Source of the DNA: Candidatus Bathyarchaeota archaeon
GTDB lineage: Archaea > Thermoproteota > Bathyarchaeia > Bathyarchaeales > UBA233
Length of the DNA stretch: 7,590 bases
Assembly: GCA_004376975.1 (NCBI GenBank)
Contig: SOJA01000165.1
Location: forward strand, 1-7,590
Reading direction: 5' to 3'
Shown here: piece after piece, positions 1 to 6,798 of the stretch
Numbering within the stretch: the stretch's first letter is position 1
Layout of the letters: each line of letters opens with the position of its first letter
Translations under genes and position numbers: made by a program
Notes under the pieces: model-generated
What the model saw: the letters and a program-made list of their open reading frames with translations, nothing else
Told to the model about the DNA's origin: nothing
The model's database searches: none

Positions 1-260
<260 letters not shown>

Positions 261-1016
261 TTGAAAAAAGCAAGGGTAATAGGCTTTGAAGGATTAAGTG
301 AAGAACCTTATGCTTCAATAATATGCTATCCACATACTACCAAGGCGAAATTGAAAGGCCGCTTAGAGGAACTGCAGAAGCTTGGTGTTGAAGCTTTAGA
401 ATTTATAGGGGGAAAAGAAGTTACCAACATACCTGTTCTGGGCAAAGGATGCGTCGGCATAGTGGTAATAGCCTATAGAAAGGGTGAAAAAGTAGCTTTG
501 AAGATTCGAAGAGTCGATGCTGACCGTGCTCATATGCAGCATGAGGCAGATATGCTTAGAAAAGCAAACTCAGTGAATGTTGGACCAAACTTTCTGGATG
601 TAAGTAGGAATTTTCTTCTGATGCAGTTTATTGATGGTGTTTTGTTTCCGCATTGGCTAGAAAGGCATATGGGAAAAGCTCGAATAGCAACGGTTTTACG
701 TGAGATTTTGGAGCAATGTTGGCGCCTAGACAATGTAGGTTTGGATCATGGAGAACTGAGTCACGCTCCGAAACACATTGTAATGAAGAAGGATGAGCCG
801 TTTATAGTTGATTTTGAAACAGCCAGCTCAAACCGGAAACCTTCAAATGTAACATCAATCTGCCAGTTCCTATTTGTTAGCGGTCAAGTTGCGGAAAAAG
901 TCGCTGAAAAGATCGGTAGGAAAGACAAAAATACGATTATTGCTGCATTGAAAAACTATAAAAGAGACAGGACCCGCAAAAACTTTGAAACAGTTCTGGA
1001 GGCTTGCGTTTTCTAA
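261..1016 (+). CDS. Archaeal RIO/Bud32-like protein kinase (COG2112 type)
   Basis: Predicted cytosolic serine/threonine-type kinase of 251 residues; substrate unknown. Residues 61-66 (GKGCVG) form the nucleotide-binding glycine loop, K81 in VALKIRR is the ATP-anchoring lysine, and E95 in HEADMLRK is its helix-C partner. DHGEL at 162-166 followed by K171-H172 stands at the catalytic loop, and DFE at 184-186 replaces the DFG of ordinary kinases. These variants, and the NVTSICQFLF stretch near 196-205, match what I know of the archaeal COG2112 family. The first 55 residues precede the kinase fold and have no recognised motif. An in-frame TGA at 255-257 forces the start to the TTG at 261 or later; a G-run at 248-252 may serve as a weak ribosome site. 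Its stop overlaps that of the converging small gene at 1013. Family call good; physiological role unknown. Confidence 0.8.
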   Translation: MKKARVIGFEGLSEEPYASIICYPHTTKAKLKGRLEELQKLGVEALEFIGGKEVTNIPVLGKGCVGIVVIAYRKGEKVALKIRRVDADRAHMQHEADMLRKANSVNVGPNFLDVSRNFLLMQFIDGVLFPHWLERHMGKARIATVLREILEQCWRLDNVGLDHGELSHAPKHIVMKKDEPFIVDFETASSNRKPSNVTSICQFLFVSGQVAEKVAEKIGRKDKNTIIAALKNYKRDRTRKNFETVLEACVF

Positions 1017-1198
1017 ACGATGTATCTTAGTGCGGGGTTTAGGTCTCTTCTGTTTGTGTCGGCCTTTTTGATTTTCAGCTCTTTAATGAGCTGGGAAGGG
1101 TTAAGCCAAGTCTCAACCTGAAATTGTCTTGCAACTCTTTTTTTGTCATAGAGTAACGGGACAAAGTCAACAAACAGCCATCTGAAGGACTCAGCCAT
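1013..1198 (-). CDS. Small hypothetical protein, 61 residues
   Basis: I do not recognise this protein. It begins MAESFRWLF and is rich in basic residues and in segments with normal protein composition (VETWLNPSQLIKELKIKK), with no signal peptide, cysteine cluster or clear membrane helix. Three things argue that it is real. The ATG at 1196-1198 has a GGGGAG nine bases upstream. A TATA-like TTATAA lies about 42 bases upstream. Its TAG overlaps the kinase TAA by shared bases, the same convergent arrangement as purP/purC. It is divergent from purP, with about 175 bases between the two starts. Chance remains possible because the reading frame is short. Confidence 0.45.
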   Translation of the reverse strand: MAESFRWLFVDFVPLLYDKKRVARQFQVETWLNPSQLIKELKIKKADTNRRDLNPALRYIV

Positions 1199-1207
1199 CT
1201 CTCTCTT

Positions 1208-1243
1208 CTCCCCTACAGCGAAAAGCCGTTTCTTTTCTTATAA
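1208..1243 (-). promoter_or_regulatory. Promoter and ribosome site candidate for the 61-residue gene
   Basis: Read on the minus strand, a TTATAA box at 1238-1243 lies about 42 bases upstream of the ATG at 1198. A GGGGAG at 1208-1213 lies between them, nine bases before the ATG. A transcript starting about 25 bases after the box would carry a leader of roughly 17 bases containing the ribosome site. Judged by position and sequence only. Confidence 0.3.
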
Positions 1244-1326
1244 CCCTGTATGTAAAAAACCGATAGAAGGAAAATCTAGAACTAAAACTAACAAACGATG
1301 TTTTTACAGCCTGATGTGGAAAAGAC

Positions 1327-1369
1327 TTAAAACATTGAAGTCTAAATTCCTTAGCTAATTAATTGGTGA
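1327..1369 (+). promoter_or_regulatory. purP TATA-like box and GGTGA ribosome site
   Basis: A purine-rich stretch (GGAAAAGAC, about 1318-1325) runs into a TTAAAA box at 1328-1333, which resembles an archaeal BRE-TATA pair. A transcript would start near 1353-1357. GGTGA at 1365-1369 is complementary to the 16S rRNA tail and lies five bases before the ATG at 1375. That spacing selects 1375 as the start over the TTG (1363) and GTG (1366) upstream, both of which overlap the ribosome site itself. Confidence 0.5.
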
Positions 1370-1374
1370 ACTTT

Positions 1375-2808
1375 ATGACAGTCAGAAGAGAAGAGATGCA
1401 GGAAGTAGTTGGAAGATACAAAGAACCTATCGGACTGAATTTGGGGTCACACTCAGCCCTAGATGCTTGGCAGGGACAACGCAACGTTGGCTTAAGAAGC
1501 ATTATATACACAACGCCGAGTAGAGCAAGAATTTACCTACAAAACCCCATGGTCGGCAAGCCTGATGAGAGTGTGGAAGATTTACCAAGCCTTGTCAGAA
1601 GAGACTTACGTGTTGTAAACGACCCAAAAGACATAAGGAAAAGTGACAACTGGAAAAGCATCATACTAATCCTTGACAACTACTCAGACATAGTCAAATA
1701 CGTTGATGAACTTGTTGACTTGGAATGTTTGCAGATTCCAAACAGAGCTTTCTCAGTCTATGTCGGCGGAGACGAATACTGCAGCGTAATCGAAGATAAA
1801 TTTGCGGTGCCAATAGTGGGCTCTAGAACCCTTCTAAAAATAGAAAACAGAGGGGAAATCGAAAAAGACTATTACTGGTTTGCAGAGCAAGCTGGCATCC
1901 CATATCCCAAATCCTACAAATACGAAGTCTACGAAGGCGGAATAAAATTCAAGGAACCAATTGAGGAGCCCATTCTTCTAAAGGCTGAACATGCTCACAG
2001 AGCTTTCGAAAGAGAATTCATCTTCGCAGCAAACTCGCAGCATCTAGAGGAAAAAATCTCACGAGAAATAGAAGCTGGAAACCTAAACAAGGAGGGATTG
2101 GAGAAGGGACGCGTCGAACAAATCGTGCTGGGACCACATGCCAACTTCAACTTCTTCTTCTCACCTTTAGACGCAAAAAGCGAATGGGGCGACGTAGACG
2201 ACTGGTTTGCAAAACTCTACAACGTAAATATTGAAGAAGCAAGAATCTGCTTGGCCAATCAGTTTCTGTCAATCGATGAAAGGAGAGAAACAATATTTGA
2301 CGGCTTGAAACGGCTTCCCATAGACGTTCAGCAAGAAATAAAGAAGATTCCATCATTTGAAGTTACTGCCCACGCAATCCTAAGCCTCAGAGAATCCCTC
2401 TTAAAGGATGTTCATCGTTACGCTGACCGTTATCTGCTTTCATGCCGAGAACACGCGTACCCAGGCATAATTGGCGCATGGTGCCTACAAACACTGGTCA
2501 CGTGGGATCGCGTTTCCAAGTACGAGCTTAAACCTGTCGTCAAGCTGGACTATACGAGCGGTGCAGAAGCTAGAACAGCAGCAGACTATGGAGTATATGA
2601 TGTGCCTGAAGAAGGAGACCCATACATGCACATTCCAGTAACCCAAGACATTGCCTTGAGACATGGTGGAGGAACAAACGTTCACATGGGAATAGGATCG
2701 CAATATGCAAACGCGAAATACAAGAAGTTGATGAGCATGGGAGACCGCATAGCTCTAGAAATCAAGAGAGCATGGAAAATAAACCAGCTAAACCAGCTAG
2801 TCACCTAA
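1375..2808 (+). CDS. purP: FAICAR synthetase PurP (formate-AICAR ligase, ATP-grasp)
   Basis: Archaeal purine enzyme that joins formate to AICAR with ATP to give FAICAR, replacing the folate-dependent PurH step. Numbering from the ATG at 1375 (477 residues): GSHSALD at 24-30 is the N-terminal substrate signature; the PNRAFSVYVG segment lies near 122-131, KNYYWLLE-like KDYYWFAEQAGIP near 164-176, the ATP-grasp KAEHAHRAFERE near 203-214, LGPHANFNFFFSPL near 252-265, SLRESLL near 337-343, YPGIIGAWCLQ near 362-372, GGGTN at 431-435 and the C-terminal MSMGDRIALEIK near 453-464. The protein is about 100 residues longer than the well-studied enzymes of roughly 360, with extra sequence near 266-305 and 395-430. 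A PurP paralogue with another ligase role cannot be excluded. Its TAA overlaps the purC stop. GGTGA five bases upstream fixes the start. Confidence 0.85.
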   Translation: MTVRREEMQEVVGRYKEPIGLNLGSHSALDAWQGQRNVGLRSIIYTTPSRARIYLQNPMVGKPDESVEDLPSLVRRDLRVVNDPKDIRKSDNWKSIILILDNYSDIVKYVDELVDLECLQIPNRAFSVYVGGDEYCSVIEDKFAVPIVGSRTLLKIENRGEIEKDYYWFAEQAGIPYPKSYKYEVYEGGIKFKEPIEEPILLKAEHAHRAFEREFIFAANSQHLEEKISREIEAGNLNKEGLEKGRVEQIVLGPHANFNFFFSPLDAKSEWGDVDDWFAKLYNVNIEEARICLANQFLSIDERRETIFDGLKRLPIDVQQEIKKIPSFEVTAHAILSLRESLLKDVHRYADRYLLSCREHAYPGIIGAWCLQTLVTWDRVSKYELKPVVKLDYTSGAEARTAADYGVYDVPEEGDPYMHIPVTQDIALRHGGGTNVHMGIGSQYANAKYKKLMSMGDRIALEIKRAWKINQLNQLVT

Positions 2809-3869
2809 TCCGAACTAGCATAATCCCTATATTTTTTAATCACCTCTACAAGACTAGGGGCATCAAACAGTCTGCGGCCTGTCAACTCGTTTGAGGCAGC
2901 CACATACATCTCGCCTATAATAGTCTTCAAGGTTGGATCCAGCTTTGGAGGACTAGACTTGCACAGTTCTCTCCAGTCCCTAAGCCCTTCCTTTTCAGCT
3001 TTTTTCTTCGCCTCTTCAACATCTCCGTGCCAGCTTGTTTTTCTGTAGAATTGCCTAGCAATTTCCTTGCTTACCTGCAACCCTTCAAACGTGAATCTGC
3101 ACTCGTCAAGCGTTCCCACAACATCCACAACCATAAGCCTCCTTTCAGGATTGAAAGCCAACTCTATCTTTCCATCCAAATTCTCCAAACCAGCTTCCGA
3201 CGCAACCATCGTTATTGTTTCATCCACCCTGAGAAGCAGATCCCAAACTCTTTTCACTTCCTCATCTGTCAAACCAGCGATTTCTTGCGCTTCTTCCCAT
3301 GTAACGTATCGGTCTTTCTCTTCAAGTTTCGTGCTCACGTCAAAAATGGGCTTCGAAAGCCGCTCTCCAAGCTTCGGATAATGATCCAAGCCCAACTGCT
3401 CAACAGTGATCAACCCTCGCCTAAGTCTTTTGAAAATGGAGGAGCCTTCAGGCAATCCGTTTCTATAGATTATCTCAAGAGGAATCAGGTAGTTGTTGAT
3501 ATTTGACGTGAACATGCTGTAATTATACTTGAGTTTTCCATTTTCCATGCAGGTTTCAGGTCTAAACACATTAACCAAGTTAAACTCCATGATACTTGTT
3601 GGCTGAGTTAACTCCTTGGAAGTCACCAGCTTCCCACTCTCATCTATTAAGCCTCTATAATGCGTTTCTATCTTTTTTTCTTGAAGCCTTTCAAAACAGT
3701 AGGCTCCCATAAGGCACAAGACAGCTCCTTTACCCTTAATATGATCAGGCATCGCACCCCAGTCAAAAACTGAGTATCGATCCGAAAAATGGAACCTTCC
3801 AACACCCATTGCATCTTCTGTGGGTTTTTCAAGAACCTCTAAGTCTTTTACGCTGCCCATAGCTTTCAC
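2805..3869 (-). CDS. purC: SAICAR synthetase PurC, archaeal long form
   Basis: Converts CAIR, aspartate and ATP to SAICAR in the cytosolic purine pathway. Of 354 residues, FHFSDRYSVFDWG at 26-38 corresponds to the SDRxSAFD motif of all PurC proteins. PLEIIYRNGLPEGSSIFKR at 130-148 is the canonical P-(I/L)-E-x-x-x-RN...GS...(K/R)R block. KPIFDVSTKLEEKDRYVTWEEA near 173-194 is the substrate loop. DGKIELAF...VVDVVGTLDECRF near 232-259 replaces the usual LxDxKxEFG...LADExxPDxxRxW block. It is over 100 residues longer than bacterial PurC (about 240), mostly at the C-terminus, and resembles forms I know from other archaea. The GTG start at 3869 overlaps the purE stop by four bases (GTGA). An ATG at 3860 is an alternative, with that GTGA five bases before it. 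The two genes are surely co-transcribed. Confidence 0.88.
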   Translation of the reverse strand: MKAMGSVKDLEVLEKPTEDAMGVGRFHFSDRYSVFDWGAMPDHIKGKGAVLCLMGAYCFERLQEKKIETHYRGLIDESGKLVTSKELTQPTSIMEFNLVNVFRPETCMENGKLKYNYSMFTSNINNYLIPLEIIYRNGLPEGSSIFKRLRRGLITVEQLGLDHYPKLGERLSKPIFDVSTKLEEKDRYVTWEEAQEIAGLTDEEVKRVWDLLLRVDETITMVASEAGLENLDGKIELAFNPERRLMVVDVVGTLDECRFTFEGLQVSKEIARQFYRKTSWHGDVEEAKKKAEKEGLRDWRELCKSSPPKLDPTLKTIIGEMYVAASNELTGRRLFDAPSLVEVIKKYRDYASSD

Positions 3870-4345
3870 AGTTTTAGCTTTCTGACAGACTCGTCAGCCT
3901 TTTCAATTCGCTCTTTCTTTCCCAACTGATAGTCTGCGACAAGCTGCGCGTATTCTTCGTTATCCACTGCGAAAATTTTTGCAGCAGCAACAGCTGCTCC
4001 TTCAGGCTCAATTGTTACCAGGGAACCTATCCCGCTTGGGACTCTAAGGGAAGAATATATGTCTGCTCCCCCGAATTTTTCAGAGTACGGTGGACATGCA
4101 ATGACAGGTTTTGTAGTGTTTGCATCAACAAAAGCACTTAAAGCGTTCGATCTGCCAGCAACAGTAATGTATACAACCCTTTCTTTCTCATATTTTTTCA
4201 GGATCTTCAAAACTTTCTTAGGAGTCTTGTGGGCTGAGGCAACATGAAACTCGTAATCCAGCTTTAAAACCTTCAGATGCTCAGCAATTCTCTCGCAAAA
4301 TTCAAGATCCTTTTCAGAACCCATAACTATTACAACTTTTTCCAT
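3866..4345 (-). CDS. purE: AIR carboxylase PurE, class II type
   Basis: Carboxylates aminoimidazole ribonucleotide to CAIR. Of 159 residues, GSEKD at 9-13 is the PurE nucleotide motif and SAHKTP at 37-42 the catalytic histidine loop. AGRSNALSAF at 63-72, PPYSEKFGGADIYSSLRVPSG near 85-105 and the EPEGAA segment near 114-118 match the class II enzymes (animal PAICS, Treponema), which use CO2 directly. They do not match the AGGAAHLPGM pattern of class I, which takes N5-CAIR made by PurK. By this reading no PurK is needed, and none is present in the window. It is first in a purE-purC operon, the same two activities that animals fuse in one polypeptide. The ATG at 4343-4345 has only a weak GTGGA ahead of it. 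Class assignment is from remembered motifs. Confidence 0.9.
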   Translation of the reverse strand: MEKVVIVMGSEKDLEFCERIAEHLKVLKLDYEFHVASAHKTPKKVLKILKKYEKERVVYITVAGRSNALSAFVDANTTKPVIACPPYSEKFGGADIYSSLRVPSGIGSLVTIEPEGAAVAAAKIFAVDNEEYAQLVADYQLGKKERIEKADESVRKLKL

Positions 4346-4394
4346 GCTTCCACGTCGTCAACTATTAATCAATGCTACAGAAGCTTTACTGAGC

Positions 4395-4410
4395 TATTAA
4401 ATTTTTCAAC
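4395..4410 (-). promoter_or_regulatory. purE-purC promoter candidate
   Basis: On the minus strand TTGAAAAATTTAATAG contains a purine-rich BRE-like start followed by a TTTAAT box. It lies about 50-60 bases upstream of the purE ATG. This would give a leader of about 30 bases. No riboswitch-like fold is evident in the 100 bases upstream of purE. Confidence 0.25.
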
Positions 4411-4449
4411 AAATAGCAGTAGCGACGGCAAAGGACACACGGAATCATA

Positions 4450-4458
4450 AGCGCGCGC
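4450..4458. repeat. Left copy of AGCGCGCGC, edge of the R-M island
   Basis: A nine-base alternating purine-pyrimidine string that recurs exactly at 6799-6807. With the next base it forms the palindrome AGCGCGCGCT. Such strings are rare in this AT-rich window. The two copies lie just outside everything that looks acquired, so they may be a target-site duplication, a recombination crossover, or coincidence. See the paired entry. Confidence 0.4.
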
Positions 4459-4630
4459 TAACCACTTCTTTCACGCTTTTTTGCTTCATCAAGTTTTTCT
4501 TGAAGATACACCAACTTTGCTTCTTCAGACAACTAGTAACCCCCATTTTGAGGTATAAGTCATTTCTTGCAACCAGAAGCTTAAAGCTTTTCTCATGATC
4601 ATCGTCCGAAAAACGTAAAGAGTAAACCAT
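4458..4630 (-). pseudogene. Remnant of a small gene with a frame shift, function unknown
   Basis: The minus-strand frame opening at ATG 4628-4630 reads well for about 24 residues (MVYSLRFSDDDHEKSFKLLV...) and then turns cysteine- and lysine-rich. A second minus-strand frame then reads far more like protein: SEEAKLVYLQEKLDEAKKRE, a charged helical or coiled-coil tail ending RSG at a TAG at 4458-4460. Switching from the first frame to the second still meets a TAG just before SEEAK, near a run of five G/C, so at least two changes are needed. I read this as a decayed gene rather than the intact 61-residue frame that runs on to 4445. I do not recognise the family. It lies at the inner left edge of the island and is divergent from the gene at 4665. 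Confidence 0.35.
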
Positions 4631-4637
4631 ATATTTT
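4629..4637 (+). promoter_or_regulatory. TATA-like box for the R-M operon
   Basis: ATATATTTT at 4629-4637 lies about 32 bases before the ATG at 4665, followed by a pyrimidine-rich tract. No ribosome site is visible between the two. This spacing suggests a leaderless or nearly leaderless transcript carrying the 154-residue gene and the endonuclease. Confidence 0.35.
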
Positions 4638-4664
4638 CCTTTTCTTCCTTTTTTACGGATTAAA

Positions 4665-5129
4665 ATGTCTTCAAAAAAAGAAACGAGTCCTCATGATAGG
4701 AAAGTTGAACATATTAAGAACTTTTGGGAAGGTTATGGAGCTTGGACCTCACTAAAAGAAAAATGCAACAATCCAAAACCATTCTTCTTCAAAAATGATT
4801 TCGTAGTGGATTTAACACTTGCGTCTTCAATGGATTTGGCAAAACAACTTGACTGTTATTATATTTGGGTTGAGGTTATAGATAAACATCCTTGTACATC
4901 TGAAAAGATGGAATGGCTTCCAAAAATGCTTAGTGATAAATGGCTTATACTCAGATATGGTTATGGAGAAAGTTTTACACCACAACGTCCTGAAACTTAC
5001 AAAGGGAAAATGACATCTGATAAAACAAAGGATGTTCTTCATAGATTGATACAGCAAAGTTTCATGCTTAAACAGATGTTAAGCCAGAAGCATGTAGATG
5101 ATGATTTTGAAACTAAAACTGTTTTATAA
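4665..5129 (+). CDS. Hypothetical protein linked to the restriction endonuclease, possible small nuclease fold
   Basis: This 154-residue soluble protein matches no family I can name. Its centre has a pattern that hints at the Vsr/DUF559 branch of PD-(D/E)xK nucleases: FKNDFVVDL at 42-50 where such proteins have a conserved aspartate strand, WVEVIDKHP at 68-76 (E70, D73, H75) resembling the (I/V)EVDGxxH strand, then KWLILRYGYGE at 92-102 resembling the GWxVLRF...E ending. This is an analogy made by eye, not a match. The flanks are highly charged. Its TAA at 5127-5129 is six bases before the endonuclease GTG and in the same frame, so the two could once have been, or could occasionally be, one polypeptide. 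The start ATG has no ribosome site and lies about 32 bases after a TATA-like box. An R-M accessory role is inferred only from position. Confidence 0.6.
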   Translation: MSSKKETSPHDRKVEHIKNFWEGYGAWTSLKEKCNNPKPFFFKNDFVVDLTLASSMDLAKQLDCYYIWVEVIDKHPCTSEKMEWLPKMLSDKWLILRYGYGESFTPQRPETYKGKMTSDKTKDVLHRLIQQSFMLKQMLSQKHVDDDFETKTVL

Positions 5130-5135
5130 CACTTT

Positions 5136-5750
5136 GTGGCAAGATTAGATCGAAGAATTATGCAAATCGTTGCTCAATATTCATTTAATAATGGAAAGGA
5201 ATTCTTGGAAGAACATCACAAATCGGAGCTTGACGAAGTTGAAGATGTTGTTTCTTCAGTTGTTGGTTCTCGTCTTAAAACAAAGATAAGTAGAGAAAAG
5301 ACTATGCCCAGAAGGGCACTTTATAGCCCAAGGGCTCTTAACAAGGAATTTAGAAGCTTTTTTGAAAAGAAGGGTTGGAGAACAGGAAAATTCGTAAGGA
5401 TTCCAGTCAAAACGTATATTCCCGAAATCGCTAAGGAACACAAAGGATTCAGAGAAATGGATGTTATCAAAAACAATGTGGGTGTAGAAGTTCAATTTGG
5501 CAAGTACGCGTTTATGGTTTACAATGTAGCAGCCAAAATGACTATTTTTGCCAACCAAGGCTTAATAGATTGTGGAATTGAAATCGTTCCAATGTTGAGT
5601 TTAGCAAGCGAGATGTCCACGGGAGTATCTTATTTCGAACAAATAAAGACAGACTTAGAAATGAGAGGTGTAAGCAACATAGATATTCCTGTCTTGATTC
5701 TTGGTATTGATGTGGCTCGACCTCGACAACAACCTCTAATTAATCCTTAA
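5136..5750 (+). CDS. Type II restriction endonuclease, BglII family
   Basis: Predicted homodimeric endonuclease cutting a palindromic site, probably AGATCT-like by family. In 204 residues, D109-x8-E118-V-Q120 (MDVIKNNVGVEVQFGKY) reproduces the BglII active site, where D84, E93 and Q95 bind metal and a glutamine replaces the lysine of PD-(D/E)xK. Downstream, MSTGVSYFEQ at 160-169 and DIPVLILGI at 183-191 align with the SLYYEQ and DVPIRLVGL segments I recall from BglII. Length is close to BglII (223). The GTG at 5136 is six bases after the preceding stop, with no clear ribosome site. The ATG at 5160 (MQIVAQYSFNN) aligns better with the BglII N-terminus and may be the real start. The gene ends in an 11-base convergent overlap with the methyltransferase. 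Specificity is inferred; DNA recognition loops were not checked. Confidence 0.85.
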   Translation: MARLDRRIMQIVAQYSFNNGKEFLEEHHKSELDEVEDVVSSVVGSRLKTKISREKTMPRRALYSPRALNKEFRSFFEKKGWRTGKFVRIPVKTYIPEIAKEHKGFREMDVIKNNVGVEVQFGKYAFMVYNVAAKMTIFANQGLIDCGIEIVPMLSLASEMSTGVSYFEQIKTDLEMRGVSNIDIPVLILGIDVARPRQQPLINP

Positions 5751-6741
5751 CCCATTCAGATATTTTTGTGTGCGTGCGCGCTCTAGCGTTCCATTCAGGA
5801 GGTGTTCTTGCCACTTTTTCAGTTCCTTTCGGTCGCCATACAGGTTTACCCAAAGGACGTTTTCTTAATGTGCCCTTAAGAGCTTTGGTTATTCTCTCAA
5901 AAGCTATATCTGTGTATTGTCTCTCTTTGTCGACTCCTACACCCTTTCTGTTATGCAAGATAGCTGCGATTATTGAAGAACCCACCCCAACAAATGGATC
6001 AAAGACTACATCGCCTTCATTAGTAAGAGCTAGGACAAGTCTTTCTACCAACTCTATTGGGAACTGAGACGGATGAATGGTCTTTTCAGGATGGTTACTT
6101 TTTACATTTGGAATATCCCATAATTCCTTTTCCCAATCTCTAAGAATAATTCGCCACATATCTGCTGGATTCTTACCTAGAGGATGCGAAGATGGTTTGC
6201 CTTTATTTGGTCCTTTATAAGACCGTTTTCCAGGATATTTTTGAGGGACTCTAACGGCATCTAAATTAAAAATATAATCATCCTTTTTGGTAAACCACAA
6301 AATAGTCTCATACCGCCCCGAAAATCTCTTACTTGCATGAAGTCCATGTCCAAAATGCCATACTATCCTATTTCTGAGATGTAATCCAAATTCTTTCTTA
6401 ATAATATTGTAGAAATAGACATCAAGAGGGAAGACCTCTCCATTTTCTATGTAATTTCCGACCTCCCAACATAAACTTCCTTTCGGGCTCAGAATATCGA
6501 TACATCTTTTCAGCACTTTTCTTTGCCATTCTAAGTAATCTTTAAACTCTACACGGTGTTCGTAAGGTTTCCCGATATTGTAAGGTGGAGAAGTGATGAC
6601 AAGCGTTGCTGTATCGTTCGGAATATGTTTAAGGAACTGTAAGACACTATTCCACCCAAGGACAACGTCATACCCTTGCTTAAAGCACCCATCATAAAGG
6701 ATTTTTTTATCTCTGACTACTGTATCAACAGGAAATTCCAT
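5740..6741 (-). CDS. Beta-class DNA methyltransferase (N4-cytosine or N6-adenine), R-M partner
   Basis: Protects the host by methylating the endonuclease site using S-adenosylmethionine. Numbering from the ATG at 6741 (333 residues): TSPPYNIG at 50-57 is catalytic motif IV. The variable region of about 150-220 is the likely target-recognition domain. HPSQFP at 223-228 is motif X, followed by FDPFVGVGSS at 247-256 (motif I, SAM binding) and GVGVD at 267-271 (motif II). The IV-TRD-X-I order defines the beta class. TSPPY occurs in both N4-cytosine and N6-adenine enzymes; BglII itself pairs with an N4-cytosine enzyme as I recall, so that is my preference. GGAG six bases before the ATG at 6741 favours this start over the GTG at 6753. 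The gene faces the endonuclease tail to tail and has its own promoter, as expected if methylation must precede cutting. Confidence 0.9.
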   Translation of the reverse strand: MEFPVDTVVRDKKILYDGCFKQGYDVVLGWNSVLQFLKHIPNDTATLVITSPPYNIGKPYEHRVEFKDYLEWQRKVLKRCIDILSPKGSLCWEVGNYIENGEVFPLDVYFYNIIKKEFGLHLRNRIVWHFGHGLHASKRFSGRYETILWFTKKDDYIFNLDAVRVPQKYPGKRSYKGPNKGKPSSHPLGKNPADMWRIILRDWEKELWDIPNVKSNHPEKTIHPSQFPIELVERLVLALTNEGDVVFDPFVGVGSSIIAAILHNRKGVGVDKERQYTDIAFERITKALKGTLRKRPLGKPVWRPKGTEKVARTPPEWNARARTHTKISEWVKD

Positions 6742-6755
6742 ACTTTTCTCCACTT

Positions 6756-6777
6756 ATATATATTTAGACGCTTTAAA
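6756..6777 (-). promoter_or_regulatory. AT-rich promoter candidate for the methyltransferase
   Basis: On the minus strand a TTTAAA box (6772-6777) and an AAATATATATAA box (6756-6767) lie upstream of the start codons at 6753 and 6741. The first would place the transcript start just before the GGAG ribosome site. The second, stronger-looking box would place it at or past the ATG. I favour the TTTAAA box but cannot settle this by eye. Confidence 0.3.
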
Positions 6778-6798
6778 AAAGTAATCTTTTTCTGAACC

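Noticed and set aside
3027..3506. A 159-codon plus-strand open frame opposite purC
   Set aside because: Its translation is rich in serine, phenylalanine and histidine without domain features and is antisense to strongly conserved PurC motifs, so it is a shadow. The same applies to the shorter frame at 3067-3381.
4397..4450. N-terminal half of the NifX-like gene left of the island (FSTNSSSDGKG)
   Set aside because: The stretch is short, lacks the HFG motif and is not in frame with the right-hand fragment when joined across the 9-base repeat. Similarity could not be defended.
4445..5129. Toxin-antitoxin pair formed by the small broken gene and the 154-residue gene
   Set aside because: They are divergent rather than co-directional, the small gene is frame-shifted, and neither shows a known toxin or antitoxin motif.
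5127..5138. Recoding (readthrough) of the TAA between the 154-residue gene and the endonuclease as a designed feature
   Set aside because: There is no stimulatory structure that I can see, and a GTG and an ATG start follow closely. The shared frame is reported, but programmed recoding is not claimed.
5256..5558. A 100-codon minus-strand frame opposite the endonuclease
   Set aside because: It lies antisense to the active-site region of the BglII-like gene, with no promoter or ribosome site and an unlikely composition.
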